From: Bacillus sp. 2205SS5-2
GTDB lineage: Bacteria > Bacillota > Bacilli > Bacillales > Bacillaceae_K
Reading direction: 5' to 3'
Length of the DNA stretch: 64,000 bases
Assembly: GCF_037024155.1 (NCBI RefSeq)
Contig: NZ_JAYKTS010000004.1
Span: 124,001-188,000 of the forward strand
Of the stretch, positions 37,380 through 46,844 are shown one piece after another. Each line of letters starts with the position of its first letter. Within the stretch, counting starts at the first letter, position 1. Position numbers and translations under genes: made by a program. The notes beneath the pieces were generated by a model. It ran no database searches, had not been told where the DNA came from, and saw nothing but the letters and a program-made list of their open reading frames with translations.

Positions 37380-38684
37380 CTATAGTGTGATTTCTTCATG
37401 AACAAGTGTTGGAGCTGGGACTTGATCTTTTGAAATGGTAATACTTTCATACAATTTTGTTTTCACTTCTTCTAGGTCTTCTTGGTTACTGTAAATCGTC
37501 ACCAGAGCGTCACCTTCGTTTACTTTATCCCCAATTTTCTTCTTCAATTCTAGGCCTACTGCTAAATCAATGATTGAATCCTTGGTTGCACGTCCTGCAC
37601 CTAGTAGCATTGCAGCTGTTCCCACTTCATCTGCGACAATTTCGGAAACATAGCCTGTTTCTTTCGCAGGAAGATCAACTTTGTACTTTGCTTGTGGAAG
37701 ATTTTCAGGGTGGTCTATTAGAGACCCATCTCCACCTTGTGATTCTAAGAACACTTTAAAGGCTTGAAGAGCTGTGCCATCCTTCATTGCGGTTTCTAGT
37801 TTTTCCCTTGCTTCTTCCAAAGTTGAAGCTTTTTCTGCTAAGAATACCATGTGACTACCAAGTGTCAAACATAATTCAGTTAAGTCTTCTGGTCCTTCTC
37901 CTTTAAGCGTATCAATCGCTTCTTTGACCTCAAGGGCATTCCCAATCATAAACCCAAGTGGTTGGCTCATATCAGAAATAACAGCCATGGTTTTACGACC
38001 AACATTATTCCCAATATTCACCATTGCGGTTGCTAGATCACGGGAATCATCTAAGCTTTTCATAAACGCACCTGCGCCTGTTTTCACATCCAACACAATT
38101 GCATCTGCTCCCGCCGCAATTTTCTTACTCATAATGGAGGAAGCGATTAACGGAATGCTATTAACTGTGGCAGTGACATCACGCAACGAATATAACTTTT
38201 TATCAGCTGGCGTTAAATTTCCACTTTGCCCGATGACCGCAATTTTATTTTCATTCACAAGTCGAATAAATTCATCATTTTCAATTTCCACATGAAATCC
38301 TTTGACTGCTTCTAACTTATCAATAGTCCCACCAGTATGGCCTAATCCACGTCCGCTCATTTTAGCAACGGGTACTCCCACGGCAGCTACAAGTGGCCCA
38401 AGAACAAGAGTTGTTGTATCGCCAACCCCACCTGTTGAGTGTTTGTCGACTTTAATTCCTTCAATTGCAGCTAGATCTATTTGATCGCCTGATTCAACCA
38501 TGGCCATGGTTAAATCTGCTCGCTCTCTTTCACTCATCCCTTTAAAGAAAATAGCCATGGTTAGGGCGCTTACCTGGTAATCCGGGATCGACCCATCTGT
38601 ATAACCAGTAATAATTTGCTGTATTTCTTCCGTAGAAAGTTCTCCACCATCACGTTTTTTTTCAATTAAGTCTACCATTCTCAT
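37380..38684 (-). CDS. pdp: Pyrimidine-nucleoside phosphorylase Pdp
   Basis: 434 residues of the thymidine/pyrimidine phosphorylase family, with [42 protein letters not shown] and [19 protein letters not shown] (each quoted in part) at conserved positions. It releases ribose or deoxyribose 1-phosphate from uridine and deoxyuridine/thymidine, feeding DeoB. It follows punA by 15 bp in a deoB-punA-pdp operon. An AGGTG lies 8 nt before the ATG. Confidence 0.96.
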   Translation of the reverse strand: MRMVDLIEKKRDGGELSTEEIQQIITGYTDGSIPDYQVSALTMAIFFKGMSERERADLTMAMVESGDQIDLAAIEGIKVDKHSTGGVGDTTTLVLGPLVAAVGVPVAKMSGRGLGHTGGTIDKLEAVKGFHVEIENDEFIRLVNENKIAVIGQSGNLTPADKKLYSLRDVTATVNSIPLIASSIMSKKIAAGADAIVLDVKTGAGAFMKSLDDSRDLATAMVNIGNNVGRKTMAVISDMSQPLGFMIGNALEVKEAIDTLKGEGPEDLTELCLTLGSHMVFLAEKASTLEEAREKLETAMKDGTALQAFKVFLESQGGDGSLIDHPENLPQAKYKVDLPAKETGYVSEIVADEVGTAAMLLGAGRATKDSIIDLAVGLELKKKIGDKVNEGDALVTIYSNQEDLEEVKTKLYESITISKDQVPAPTLVHEEITL

Positions 38685-38699
38685 TTGAAATCACCTGTC

Positions 38700-39518
38700 T
38701 TATATAGATTTTACAATTTCTTTCACATAGGATAGAAAATTGCTTCTTACCTTTTCGGTTGTTTCAATTACTTCATCATGTGTTAAGGGCTGATCTAATA
38801 TCCCTGCCGCCATATTCGATATACAAGAAATACCCAAGACATTCATTCCACCGTGACGCGCCACAATGACTTCGGGAACAGTCGACATTCCTACTGCATC
38901 TCCCCCTAGCACGCGAGCGAGTCGAACTTCAGCAGGTGTTTCGTAAATTGGACCTGTATTACCTAGATAGATTCCTTCTCTCACTTTGATAGACAGTTTT
39001 TCAGCAACTTCTCTCGCTAATTTTTGAAGCGATTTCGTATAAGCTTCGGACATATCTGGGAAGCGCACTCCAAGTCTCGAGTCATTTCGTCCAATCAATG
39101 GATTTCCGCCCATATTGTTAATATGGTCGGTAATAATCATTAGATCTCCTGGTTCAAAGCTTTCATTCACACCACCAGCGGCATTGGTCACTATTAATGA
39201 ATTTACTCCTAATTGTTTCATCACTCGCACAGGAAAAGTTACTTGATCAAAGGAATATCCTTCATAAAAATGAAAACGTCCTTGCATCGCCACAACAGGT
39301 TGACCCGATAATTCTCCGAATACTAATTGACCTGCATGACCTTCAACCGTTGAGACAGGAAAGTCTGGAATCTCATCATAGGGAATTTTAACTGGATTTT
39401 CAATCTCTTCTGCCAATACTCCAAGTCCTGATCCAAGTATTAAACCGATTTTGGGTGCTACCGTTGTTTTTTCATTTAGGTAATTTGCTGCACTTTCAAT
39501 TTTTTCAAAATTCATCAT
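38700..39518 (-). CDS. punA: Purine-nucleoside phosphorylase PunA
   Basis: 272 residues of the trimeric purine phosphorylase family, with [40 protein letters not shown] and [18 protein letters not shown]. It splits purine nucleosides to base and pentose 1-phosphate. It is the middle gene of a deoB-punA-pdp operon. Confidence 0.96.
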   Translation of the reverse strand: MMNFEKIESAANYLNEKTTVAPKIGLILGSGLGVLAEEIENPVKIPYDEIPDFPVSTVEGHAGQLVFGELSGQPVVAMQGRFHFYEGYSFDQVTFPVRVMKQLGVNSLIVTNAAGGVNESFEPGDLMIITDHINNMGGNPLIGRNDSRLGVRFPDMSEAYTKSLQKLAREVAEKLSIKVREGIYLGNTGPIYETPAEVRLARVLGGDAVGMSTVPEVIVARHGGMNVLGISCISNMAAGILDQPLTHDEVIETTEKVRSNFLSYVKEIVKSI

Positions 39519-39526
39519 TTATCCCC

Positions 39527-40711
39527 TCACTTTATATCCTTTAAAAAGCTTGTACCAAATTCAGGCATTTTCACATTAAAGTTTTCCGCAACTGTTGCTC
39601 CAATATCCGCAAAGGTTTTTCTTACAGGAAGTTCTTTCCCTGCATTCATTCGTGGTGAGTAGACCAGTAATGGAACGTATTCACGTGTGTGATCCGTTCC
39701 AGGCGCGGTTGGGTCATTTCCGTGATCGGCTGTAATAATGAGAAGATCGTCTTCGGTCATTTTTTCGAACACTTCAGGAAGTCTGGCATCAAATTCTTCT
39801 AGCGCCTCTCCGTATCCTTGCGGATTGCGACGATGACCAAACAAAGCATCAAAATCAACTAGATTGACAAAACTTAAGCCCATAAAATCCTTATCAAAGA
39901 CGGATATTGTTTTGTCCATTCCATCCATGTTTGACTTCGTGCGAATGGACTCTGTCACTCCTTCATCATTATATATATCTGATATTTTTCCGATTGCTAT
40001 TACATCTAAACCTTTATCCTTTAATTCATTCATGACCGTACGTTCGAAAGGTTTTAAGGCATAATCATGTCGATTCGTAGTTCGTTGGAAATTTCCTGGT
40101 TCACCAATAAATGGACGAGCGATAATTCGACCAACTAGGAATTCTTCGCGATTCGTAATTTCGCGTGCAATTTTACAAATATCGTATAGTTCTTCTAGAG
40201 GAACAATTTCTTCGTGTGCAGCAATTTGTAAAACAGGATCTGCCGATGTGTACACGATAATTGCGCCTGTTTTCATATGCTCTTCCCCAAGCTCGTCTAA
40301 AATTTCGGTCCCACTTGCCGGTTTATTACCGATAATCTTTCGACCCGTTCTCTCTTCTAGCTCATCAAGCAACTCTTTTGGAAATCCTTCTGGGTACACT
40401 TTAAATGGCTTTTGAATATTGAGGCCCATGATTTCCCAGTGTCCAGTCATCGTGTCTTTTCCAACTGAAGCTTCTTCCATTTTCGTAAAATATGCTAGTG
40501 GTGATTCTGCTTTTTGAATTCCGGCAATTTCACGGATATTAGAAAGACCTAGCTTTTCCATATTAGGCATCGTAAGCCCTTTCATATGATCAGCAATATG
40601 ACCTAATGTATCTGAGCCCACATCATTAAATGCGGCAGCGTCTGGCGCTTCTCCAATACCAACCGAATCCATCACAATTAAATGAACTCGTTTATATGTA
40701 GATTCACTCAT
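39527..40711 (-). CDS. deoB: Phosphopentomutase DeoB
   Basis: 394 residues of the alkaline-phosphatase-superfamily phosphopentomutase (drm). Metal and phosphate motifs: [12 protein letters not shown] at the N-terminus, [10 protein letters not shown] with the catalytic Thr, and [18 protein letters not shown] near the C-terminus. It interconverts ribose 1- and 5-phosphate. First gene of the nucleoside operon. Confidence 0.96.
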   Translation of the reverse strand: MSESTYKRVHLIVMDSVGIGEAPDAAAFNDVGSDTLGHIADHMKGLTMPNMEKLGLSNIREIAGIQKAESPLAYFTKMEEASVGKDTMTGHWEIMGLNIQKPFKVYPEGFPKELLDELEERTGRKIIGNKPASGTEILDELGEEHMKTGAIIVYTSADPVLQIAAHEEIVPLEELYDICKIAREITNREEFLVGRIIARPFIGEPGNFQRTTNRHDYALKPFERTVMNELKDKGLDVIAIGKISDIYNDEGVTESIRTKSNMDGMDKTISVFDKDFMGLSFVNLVDFDALFGHRRNPQGYGEALEEFDARLPEVFEKMTEDDLLIITADHGNDPTAPGTDHTREYVPLLVYSPRMNAGKELPVRKTFADIGATVAENFNVKMPEFGTSFLKDIK

Positions 40712-40787
40712 TTTTGTTCCTCCTTTAATTTAAAAAGCTTTTCTATTGATTAATTTACCCTGAAATAAAACAGTTAATCGACATGTT

Positions 40788-40812
40788 AATTTGTCAGAAG
40801 TCTGACCTCCTC
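40788..40812. promoter_or_regulatory. Short palindrome upstream of deoB, possible operator
   Basis: GTCAGA-AG-TCTGAC is a 6-bp inverted repeat about 90 bp upstream of the deoB start. It could bind a GntR-type regulator, but no cognate protein is identified in the window. Confidence 0.35.
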
Positions 40813-40844
40813 TTTATTTTAAATCTTCTTTAGTCATTACACAA

Positions 40845-40877
40845 GAAAAAAACCGTTTACAATTATGTGAACGATTT
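40845..40877 (-). terminator. Terminator of xerD
   Basis: Minus strand: CGTTCACATAATTGTAAACGG forms an imperfect stem followed by TTTTTTT, directly after the xerD stop. Confidence 0.78.
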
Positions 40878-40894
40878 CTTTTAATCTATTAATT

Positions 40895-41788
40895 TCACGC
40901 TCTTGGATGAAATTTAGAATAAACTTCTTTTAATCTGGTTTTCGTTACATGAGTATAGATTTGCGTCGTTGATATATCTGCGTGCCCTAACATTTCTTGT
41001 ACCGCTCTTAAATCAGCACCGTTCTCGAGCAAATGTGTTGCAAAGGAATGACGTAATGTATGAGGAGTTAGTTCTTTCTCGATTCTTGCTTTTTTGGCTA
41101 AACCCTTCAGTATTTTCCAAAAACCCTGTCGAGTCAATTTATTTCCATGATGATTTAAAAATAATGCATCCGTTTTATACTTTAGTCTCCTTAATTTAGG
41201 GCGCCCCTCTTCCAAATAGGTCGTCACTACTTCAATTGCTTTGCTTCCAAGGGGAATGATTCTTTCTTTATTTCCTTTTCCAAAACAACGAACAAACCCC
41301 ATCGTTAAATGAACGTCTTCCATATTAAGTGAGATTAACTCACTTACCCTCATACCCGTTGCATACAAAATCTCCAACATGGCTTGATCACGTAAACCGA
41401 TCGGAGTCCCGATGTCTGGCGCGTCTAATAATGTTTCCACTTCTTCAAGATTCAATATTTTAGGTAATTTTCGTTCTAAATGCGGACTGTCGATATGTAC
41501 AGAAGGATCTTGTTCTGTTACCTTTTCTCTTAATAAAAATTGATGAAAAGACCGAATCGAAGCGATGTGACGCGCAGCTGTCTTCGCTGATTTACCTTGA
41601 TCGTTTAAAAAACTTAAGAATTGGACAATATTCATTCTCGAGATATCATTTAACGATGTAATTTTCTCCACATTTTGGATAAAGATTAGATAGTTATTTA
41701 AATCACGCTCATAGGAAATCACGGTATTATGCGATAATCCTCTTTCCACAATTAAAAAATGCATAAAATCCTTCAATCTATTTTCCAC
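40895..41788 (-). CDS. xerD: Site-specific tyrosine recombinase XerD
   Basis: 297 residues. SAM-like N-terminal core-binding domain (1-90) and catalytic domain with the R-H-R-H-Y set in [22 protein letters not shown] and [15 protein letters not shown]. It resolves chromosome dimers at dif (RipX in B. subtilis). It lies 6 bp after yqzK. Confidence 0.96.
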   Translation of the reverse strand: MENRLKDFMHFLIVERGLSHNTVISYERDLNNYLIFIQNVEKITSLNDISRMNIVQFLSFLNDQGKSAKTAARHIASIRSFHQFLLREKVTEQDPSVHIDSPHLERKLPKILNLEEVETLLDAPDIGTPIGLRDQAMLEILYATGMRVSELISLNMEDVHLTMGFVRCFGKGNKERIIPLGSKAIEVVTTYLEEGRPKLRRLKYKTDALFLNHHGNKLTRQGFWKILKGLAKKARIEKELTPHTLRHSFATHLLENGADLRAVQEMLGHADISTTQIYTHVTKTRLKEVYSKFHPRA

Positions 41789-41794
41789 GTTTTT

Positions 41795-42022
41795 TTACTC
41801 CCCATCTCTATAAAAAAGGATCAGTCGATCAAGAAACGACAATTCCTTTTGACCGACCGGCTGAAACACCTTTACAGCTGCACCTTCTGGTTGATCGTAT
41901 CGATGATAATTTTCATATTCTTCATTTATCCACATCATACCATAGTAAAACAGGACCGTGGACCCTGTGAACAGAATAAACACCTTCGCCATTTGCCAGA
42001 CGATACTCGTTAATGATTTCAT
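41795..42022 (-). CDS. yqzK: Small membrane protein YqzK
   Basis: 75 residues: one N-terminal membrane helix (VFILFTGSTVLFYYGMMWI) and a short C-terminal domain (RYDQPEGAAVKVFQ). It matches B. subtilis YqzK (DUF4227), always found between fur and xerD, with no known function. Confidence 0.9.
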   Translation of the reverse strand: MKSLTSIVWQMAKVFILFTGSTVLFYYGMMWINEEYENYHRYDQPEGAAVKVFQPVGQKELSFLDRLILFYRDGE

Positions 42023-42152
42023 TTTGCCCCTCCCCTTCTACTTCCTATTAATACAAGCTATGACGATTCCAAAGGATTTTATACCTAGAATGCTGAAAAA
42101 GAGGGAAGCTCCGGAAGAAGGACAAAATCTGAAGTTAAATAATGGACAAATG

Positions 42153-42182
42153 AAAAAGGCAAGAGAGTAACCCTCTAGCCTT
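42153..42182 (-). terminator. Terminator of fur
   Basis: Minus strand: AAGGCTAGAGGG and CTCTTGCCTT pair imperfectly and are followed by TTT. It lies about 70 bp past the fur stop. Confidence 0.72.
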
Positions 42183-42252
42183 AAAGGTAAATTTATTCCA
42201 AATGAAGGAATTCTAATACCATCTCGATTTTGGAATATCCACTTAATTCATT

Positions 42253-42711
42253 TTACTCATTTTCTTCTTCGTCTCGTTTATGACATCGATGGCAAATGCC
42301 ATGGAAGGTTAAACGATGATCTTTAATTTTAAAGTTCCAATCTCTTTCCACGATTGTTTCGACATCTTCTAACAGGTCCTCTTGAATTTCATCTACAGAA
42401 CCACATTCGATACAAACTAAATGATGATGAAAATGAGCGGCACCTTCTTGTCTTAAATCATATCGAGATACGCCGTCTCCAAAGTTAATCTTATCTACAA
42501 CTTTCAATTCGGTTAATAATTCCAGGGTGCGATACACCGTTGCTAATCCGATTTCAGGAGATTTCTCTTTAACGAGGAGGTATACATCTTCTGCACTTAG
42601 ATGATCTTCTTCATTTTCAAGAAGGACTCTCACCGTTGCTTCTCGCTGTGGAGTAAGCTTATAGCTGGCAGAATGTAGCTGTTTTTTGATTCGATCTATG
42701 CGGCTTTCCAT
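42253..42711 (-). CDS. fur: Ferric uptake regulator Fur
   Basis: 152 residues, very close to B. subtilis Fur over its whole length. Winged helix LTPQREATVRVLLENEEDHLSAEDVY (quoted in part), the HHHH-type regulatory metal site (AAHFHHHLVCIECG) and the second CxxC pair (ICHRCHKR) for structural zinc. The start at 42711 has GGAGGAG 6 nt upstream. It represses iron uptake genes when Fe is plentiful. A PerR-like box precedes it. Confidence 0.97.
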   Translation of the reverse strand: MESRIDRIKKQLHSASYKLTPQREATVRVLLENEEDHLSAEDVYLLVKEKSPEIGLATVYRTLELLTELKVVDKINFGDGVSRYDLRQEGAAHFHHHLVCIECGSVDEIQEDLLEDVETIVERDWNFKIKDHRLTFHGICHRCHKRDEEENE

Positions 42712-42811
42712 ATACTTCTCCTCCCTCGTCACTGTCTTCATTATTATATCAAAAAGGGAGAAAGAAGCAAAATAAAATAATTATAATTAATATTTTATCT
42801 TCAATATCTTT

Positions 42812-42826
42812 TAATAATAATTATAA
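42812..42826 (-). promoter_or_regulatory. Candidate PerR box upstream of fur
   Basis: TTATAATTATTATTA on the minus strand differs from the PerR consensus TTATAATNATTATAA in one position. B. subtilis fur is PerR-regulated. It lies about 100 bp before the start and overlaps the 3' end of spoIIM. Confidence 0.5.
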
Positions 42827-43471
42827 TTTGATAGATGATATTACACTCTTCATTAAGGATGGTGATAAATATGCTTCGATACTAGCAGCGACAGAAATAA
42901 CCGCGATGGCAAGGACAAATGCGACTATATACTTTGAAAACATTGGAATGATATGGATATTTGCAGCCTGACGCGTAAATAATTTCCGAATGAGCTGGAG
43001 AGATACCCCAACAGACATAGCCGCGATAAAGATGAACACAGGGATGATGAGTAAGTTTTGAGGAAAGACCGATACGAATGAGAGCATAAATCCTTGCCAT
43101 TCCATTTGATTTACTAGAAATCCAATTGAGAAGCCAATCACCATCCCTTTCATGAATAAGAATACAAAGATGAGGGGAAGACCAATGATAGAAATACCCA
43201 ACACCCACAATAACCCGATATATTTAAAGTTATGGAAAAAACTTTGTCGAAATAAATCTTCTGACGCAGCTACTTTTCCATCTTCAACTTGTCCGAAAAA
43301 TTGGGTAAGGTAAAAATAGAGCTCTTCTTTTTGTGTAAATGAAAGAGAATTGACAACGATTGCACCAAAAATCACACCCATCATAAAAAGAGTGATGATA
43401 AAAAAATAGATTGAGGAGTAAGCTTGGAAATGAATCATTATTGGATTGTTGGCTGAGATTCGCTTGTACAT
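42821..43471 (-). CDS. spoIIM: Stage II sporulation protein M (SpoIIM)
   Basis: 216 residues, about five membrane helices, matching SpoIIM of the engulfment DMP complex (with SpoIID and SpoIIP). GGAGGA is 8 nt before the ATG. Family marks include the GVIFGAIVVNSLSFTQKEEL N-terminus and the FMKGMVIGFSIGFLVNQ segment. Sigma-E dependence is expected from B. subtilis. Confidence 0.95.
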   Translation of the reverse strand: MYKRISANNPIMIHFQAYSSIYFFIITLFMMGVIFGAIVVNSLSFTQKEELYFYLTQFFGQVEDGKVAASEDLFRQSFFHNFKYIGLLWVLGISIIGLPLIFVFLFMKGMVIGFSIGFLVNQMEWQGFMLSFVSVFPQNLLIIPVFIFIAAMSVGVSLQLIRKLFTRQAANIHIIPMFSKYIVAFVLAIAVISVAASIEAYLSPSLMKSVISSIKL

Positions 43472-43622
43472 AAGAGTTCCTCCTTTTGATCAATTACTAG
43501 ATTATATGAAAAAGAAGACATATTATCACACTCGAACAAAATTTAGCATAGAAAATGGTTGATATTTCCTACCAATACTCGATATAATTCTATAAAAATA
43601 GAGTGAATAGGGGCTACTCCAA

Positions 43623-44210
43623 TTGAATCCAATCTTACTTGATTTTCCTAAAAAAATAGAAACAAACCGATTATATATTCGCCCCTGTTTACCAGGGGAC
43701 GGTCCAATAGTTCATAACGCTATCTCTCACTCCATTTCCGAACTAAAAGCTTGGATGCCGTGGGCACAACATGAACAAACGCTTGATCAAGTTGAGGGAA
43801 ATGTAAGAGACTCTTATAGCATGTTTATCAAGCGAGAAGACATGCGACTTCATATTTTCCGCAAAGAAGATGATGTATTCATTGGTTCAACAGGTTTTCA
43901 CCGCTGTAATTGGGATGTGCCAAGACTCGAAATTGGCTATTGGATCGACACGAGATATAGTGGGAATGGATATATGAGTGAAGCTGTCCAGGAACTCACG
44001 CTTTTTGCATTTGATTTCTTTGCTGCCAAACGCGTTGAAATTCGTTGTGATGAAAAAAATATCGCTTCTCGAAAAATCCCCGAACGATTAGGATTTGAAT
44101 TAGAAGGTATTCTACGCTGCGATTCTGTTAGCATTGAGGACAAAAATGAACCTAGAAATACATGCGTGTTTTCATTGCTTTCTTCTGAAAAAAAGAAACT
44201 ATTATTGTAA
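43623..44210 (+). CDS. RimJ/RimL-like GNAT N-acetyltransferase
   Basis: 195 residues with the GNAT fold: TNRLYIRPCLPGD start, GFHRCNWDVPRLEIGYWIDTRY acceptor-side strand, YSGNGYMSEAVQEL acetyl-CoA loop, and SRKIPERLGFELEGILR. It resembles ribosomal-protein or aminoglycoside-type acetyltransferases, but the substrate is undetermined. The start is TTG with AGGGG about 9 nt upstream. Confidence 0.85.
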   Translation: MNPILLDFPKKIETNRLYIRPCLPGDGPIVHNAISHSISELKAWMPWAQHEQTLDQVEGNVRDSYSMFIKREDMRLHIFRKEDDVFIGSTGFHRCNWDVPRLEIGYWIDTRYSGNGYMSEAVQELTLFAFDFFAAKRVEIRCDEKNIASRKIPERLGFELEGILRCDSVSIEDKNEPRNTCVFSLLSSEKKKLLL

Positions 44211-44230
44211 TCCTAATTACGAAAGAAACG

Positions 44231-44296
44231 AAAAGCTAGTGAATTCCTTCCCTCACTCCCCTTCTGGAGTTAAAAAGTTATTTCACTAGCTTTTTT
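44231..44296 (+). terminator. Terminator after the GNAT gene
   Basis: AAAAGCTAGTGAA and TTTCACTAGCTTTT form a 12-13 bp stem with a loop of about 38 nt, followed by TTT. Confidence 0.75.
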
Positions 44297-44470
44297 ATTT
44301 TTCACCGAAAAGGTAAATCTACAAGCTTGTTGAATGGACCAATAACATCTTTACTTTTGTCACCGGGGAATTCGAACCATTTTTGTCGTTCAGTGGGTTA
44401 AGATAGGCATAATTCCCACTGATTTATTCAACTCTATTCATTGGGACAAAACCTACATCGAGATAACTTT

Positions 44471-45025
44471 TCATCCCTCCTTTAAAGCCTGTTGCAACTG
44501 CAGATATTGAACCGCATACACCGTTTTAGCGTCGAAAATCCGCTGACTTTTTATCCATTCTTGCCCTTCCTCTATCGACACTTCCACAAGTTCAACGAAT
44601 TCATCCTCGTCTGTTCCTTTGCTATTTTCAATCACAAACAAATCTTCTGCTATGTACAAATGTACGAGCTCGTCTGCAAAGCCCGGTGACGTATAAAAAC
44701 TTATTAAATGTCTCATGTTCCGGCAACCGTATCCTGTCTCTTCCTCTAACTCTCTTTCTGCCGTTACCTTTGGTTCTTCTCCAGGCTCCAACTTCCCAGC
44801 TGGAATTTCAAGAAGAGTGCGTTCTAGCGCTTTTCTGTATTGTTCAACCATAATAATATTTCCGTTTTCTTTCACCGCTATGACGGCCACTGCTCCAGGG
44901 TGATTAATAATTTCACGCTTCGATGTTTTCCCGTTTGGTAATTGAACATCCTCTACCTTTAATGAAATAATTTTACCTTCGAATAAGGTTTCCGATGTAA
45001 TCGTTTTTTCTTCAAATTTCTTCAT
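44471..45025 (-). CDS. nudF: ADP-ribose pyrophosphatase NudF
   Basis: 184-residue Nudix hydrolase. The Nudix box is GKLEPGEEPKVTAERELEEETGYG (GX5EX7REUXEEXGU, quoted in pieces). The flanking INHPGAVAVIAVKENGNIIMVEQYRKALERTLLEIPAG and TSPGFADELVHLYIAEDL (in part) match B. subtilis NudF. It cleaves ADP-ribose. It diverges from mciZ, with 72 bp between the starts. Confidence 0.95.
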   Translation of the reverse strand: MKKFEEKTITSETLFEGKIISLKVEDVQLPNGKTSKREIINHPGAVAVIAVKENGNIIMVEQYRKALERTLLEIPAGKLEPGEEPKVTAERELEEETGYGCRNMRHLISFYTSPGFADELVHLYIAEDLFVIENSKGTDEDEFVELVEVSIEEGQEWIKSQRIFDAKTVYAVQYLQLQQALKEG

Positions 45026-45061
45026 CCTAATTTCCTCCTAGTTCTATGAAGCCTATTTTTT

Positions 45062-45069
45062 CATACATT
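45062..45069 (+). promoter_or_regulatory. Candidate sigma-E -10 of mciZ
   Basis: CATACATT is a perfect sigma-E -10 element. The -35 region (GTTCTAT at 45041-45047, 14 nt upstream) is only a weak match. The mciZ start is 28 bp downstream, and B. subtilis mciZ is mother-cell expressed. Confidence 0.55.
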
Positions 45070-45097
45070 TTACCATACTCTCTTGGAGGTGAAGCAA

Positions 45098-45229
45098 CTG
45101 AAGGTTTATGTGCATAGAAACGGAATTCTATTTTCAGGAAAAGCTTGGGAGATTCGTGCAGCTCTCGAAAAATACCGCAACACATACCACTATGTAAAAG
45201 AATGGGTTGACGACATCCATCCGAAATAG
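45098..45229 (+). CDS. mciZ: Z-ring inhibitor peptide MciZ (CTG start)
   Basis: 43-residue peptide. After the first residue it reads KVYVHRNGILFSGKAWEIR and then ALEKYRNTYHYVKEW, matching B. subtilis MciZ (40 aa, with GKAWEIRAKL and YVKDW). MciZ caps FtsZ filaments in the mother cell during sporulation. The best start is a CTG at 45098: GGAGG lies 8 nt upstream and it aligns with the B. subtilis Met. An in-frame GTG at 45089 overlaps the Shine-Dalgarno. It lies between nudF and yqkF as in B. subtilis. It is too short for standard ORF calling. Confidence 0.88.
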   Translation: MKVYVHRNGILFSGKAWEIRAALEKYRNTYHYVKEWVDDIHPK

Positions 45230-45303
45230 AACCAACTATTTGTTTGTTCACTCTATTTTTCGTTAAGATAGTAAAGAGATGGCAAACGGAAGGATGGGAT
45301 ACG

Positions 45304-46227
45304 ATGGAAAAACGTCAGCTTGGCCGATCTAGTTTATCTGTCAGCAAAATGGGACTTGGTTGCATGTCTCTTGGGACCAACGAAGAAAAAGCTAAAACGA
45401 TTATTGAAGCCGCTCTAGAACAAGGAATTACTTATTTTGATACTGCCGACTTATATGACTTTGGTGTAAATGAAAAAATCGTTGGTCGGGCACTTCATTC
45501 TGTTCGCGAGGAAGTGATTATTGCCACAAAAGTAGGAAATCGCTGGAAAGATGACCATTCTTCCTGGCAATGGGATCCTTCTAAAGCCTATATAAAAGAA
45601 GGCGTGAAAAATAGTTTAACTCGCTTAAATACGGACTATATTGATTTGTATCAATTACACGGGGGAACCATGGATGACCCACTTGAAGAAACCATTGAAG
45701 CGTTTGAAGAATTAAAACAAGAAGGATTTATCCGTTCGTACGGGATCTCCTCAATTCGATCCAATGTAATTGAAGAATTTGTAAAAAAATCCTCCATTGA
45801 TACGGTGATGATGCAATATAATTTATTAGATCGCCGACCGGAGGAAATTTTTCCGTTTCTTCAAGAGCAAGGCATTAGTGTCGTAACTCGTGGACCATTA
45901 GCTAAAGGAATACTAAGTGAAGCGATGCTACAAAAAGCCTCTCAAAAAATAAAAAAAGAAGGCTATTTGGACTATTCTTACCTGGAATTACAAGAGCTTT
46001 TAGCTTCCATAAACGAGAGATTTACCTCTCATCATTCAATGACAGAACTGAGTCTTCAATTCAATTTAGCTCAAGGAGCAGTCAGTGCGGTTATACCAGG
46101 GGCTAGTTCAGTAGATCAATTGAAGAGCAATATAGCCGCCGCAAATGGTTCAAACCTATCTACAGAGGAAGGACAGCTTTTAAGAGAAATGACCAAAATC
46201 TCTTTCTACGACCAACATCGAGACTAG
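45304..46227 (+). CDS. yqkF: Aldo/keto reductase YqkF
   Basis: 307 residues of the AKR superfamily TIM barrel, with TYFDTADLYDFG, VIIATKVGNRW, LYQLHGGTMDDP and GISSIRSNVI. The catalytic Tyr is in TADLY. It reduces aldehydes or ketones with NADPH; the physiological substrate is not known. The ATG at 45304 is chosen because AAGGATGGG is upstream; the frame's first ATG is unsupported. Same neighbour as in B. subtilis (mciZ-yqkF). Confidence 0.92.
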   Translation: MEKRQLGRSSLSVSKMGLGCMSLGTNEEKAKTIIEAALEQGITYFDTADLYDFGVNEKIVGRALHSVREEVIIATKVGNRWKDDHSSWQWDPSKAYIKEGVKNSLTRLNTDYIDLYQLHGGTMDDPLEETIEAFEELKQEGFIRSYGISSIRSNVIEEFVKKSSIDTVMMQYNLLDRRPEEIFPFLQEQGISVVTRGPLAKGILSEAMLQKASQKIKKEGYLDYSYLELQELLASINERFTSHHSMTELSLQFNLAQGAVSAVIPGASSVDQLKSNIAAANGSNLSTEEGQLLREMTKISFYDQHRD

Positions 46228-46404
46228 AAGTATCTCCTCCTAATTATAATTCTCATCCTGATTATTAGAGACTTCACAATAGTCTCAAGAAGTAGTGGGG
46301 CGGGTAATTAAACGCCATGTGCCGGAAGATGATTCACGAATCTCACAATAATTACTTTACTTCACTAAACAATCATTGTAGAATAGTCTGTATATTCAAA
46401 ATAA

Positions 46405-46650
46405 ACAAAAAGTGATGATGAAGACGACATGAAAAAAGAAGCTAAAGAGAGTCGGTGGTTGCTGCGAACCGATGCCCATTCTTCATGCTCGAGCACTTCT
46501 GAACTGACAGATTGAACATGAGTAGATCTGTCCGGTGAAAGCCGTTATGACATTTGAGGCTATGTATATCGTAGCGAACTAGGGTGGCACCACGTCTATT
46601 CACGTCCCTTATAACAAGACAACTATGTCTGTTATGAGGGGCGTTTTTGT
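46405..46650 (+). ncRNA. T-box riboswitch, serine (AGC specifier)
   Basis: A long leader with the T-box core AGGGTGGCACCACG at 46581-46594, followed by a terminator stem GTCCCTTATAACA / TGTTATGAGGGGC with TTTTT. Stem I shows AGAGAG and a GGTTGCTGCGAACC distal loop. The specifier lies at 46492-46494: AGC, followed by A and CTTCTGAAC, the same spacing seen in other T-boxes. The leader is thus inferred to sense uncharged tRNA-Ser(GCU) and to control the serine genes behind it. Confidence 0.95.
46602..46650 (+). terminator. T-box terminator
   Basis: A long stem containing GTCCCTTATAACA, an inner AGAC/GTCT pairing and TGTTATGAGGGGC, then T5. It overlaps the T-box antiterminator region and would be resolved by uncharged tRNA. 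Confidence 0.92.
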
Positions 46651-46844
46651 TTTCATAGAGGCTATTCTCATGTACATTGTTGCTACTTATATTTTTATAA
46701 TCGATGGCATCCTCATTTTTAGCATTGATTTCGTTCATAAACAGAAGGAAAGATAACCCTACGCTTTCGTTTTAACAGGAAATCTACTGGTTCAGAAACA
46801 GCCTATAAAAATCACATTTCCTATCTGAAAGGATGATAGCTTTT

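Noticed and set aside
45027-45251. 74-aa minus-strand frame opposite mciZ
   Set aside because: It is a shadow of mciZ; the plus-strand peptide has the family match and ribosome binding site.
46262-46290. Hairpin GAGACT...AGTCTC after yqkF as terminator
   Set aside because: The stem is short and lacks a T run, so it was not listed as a feature.
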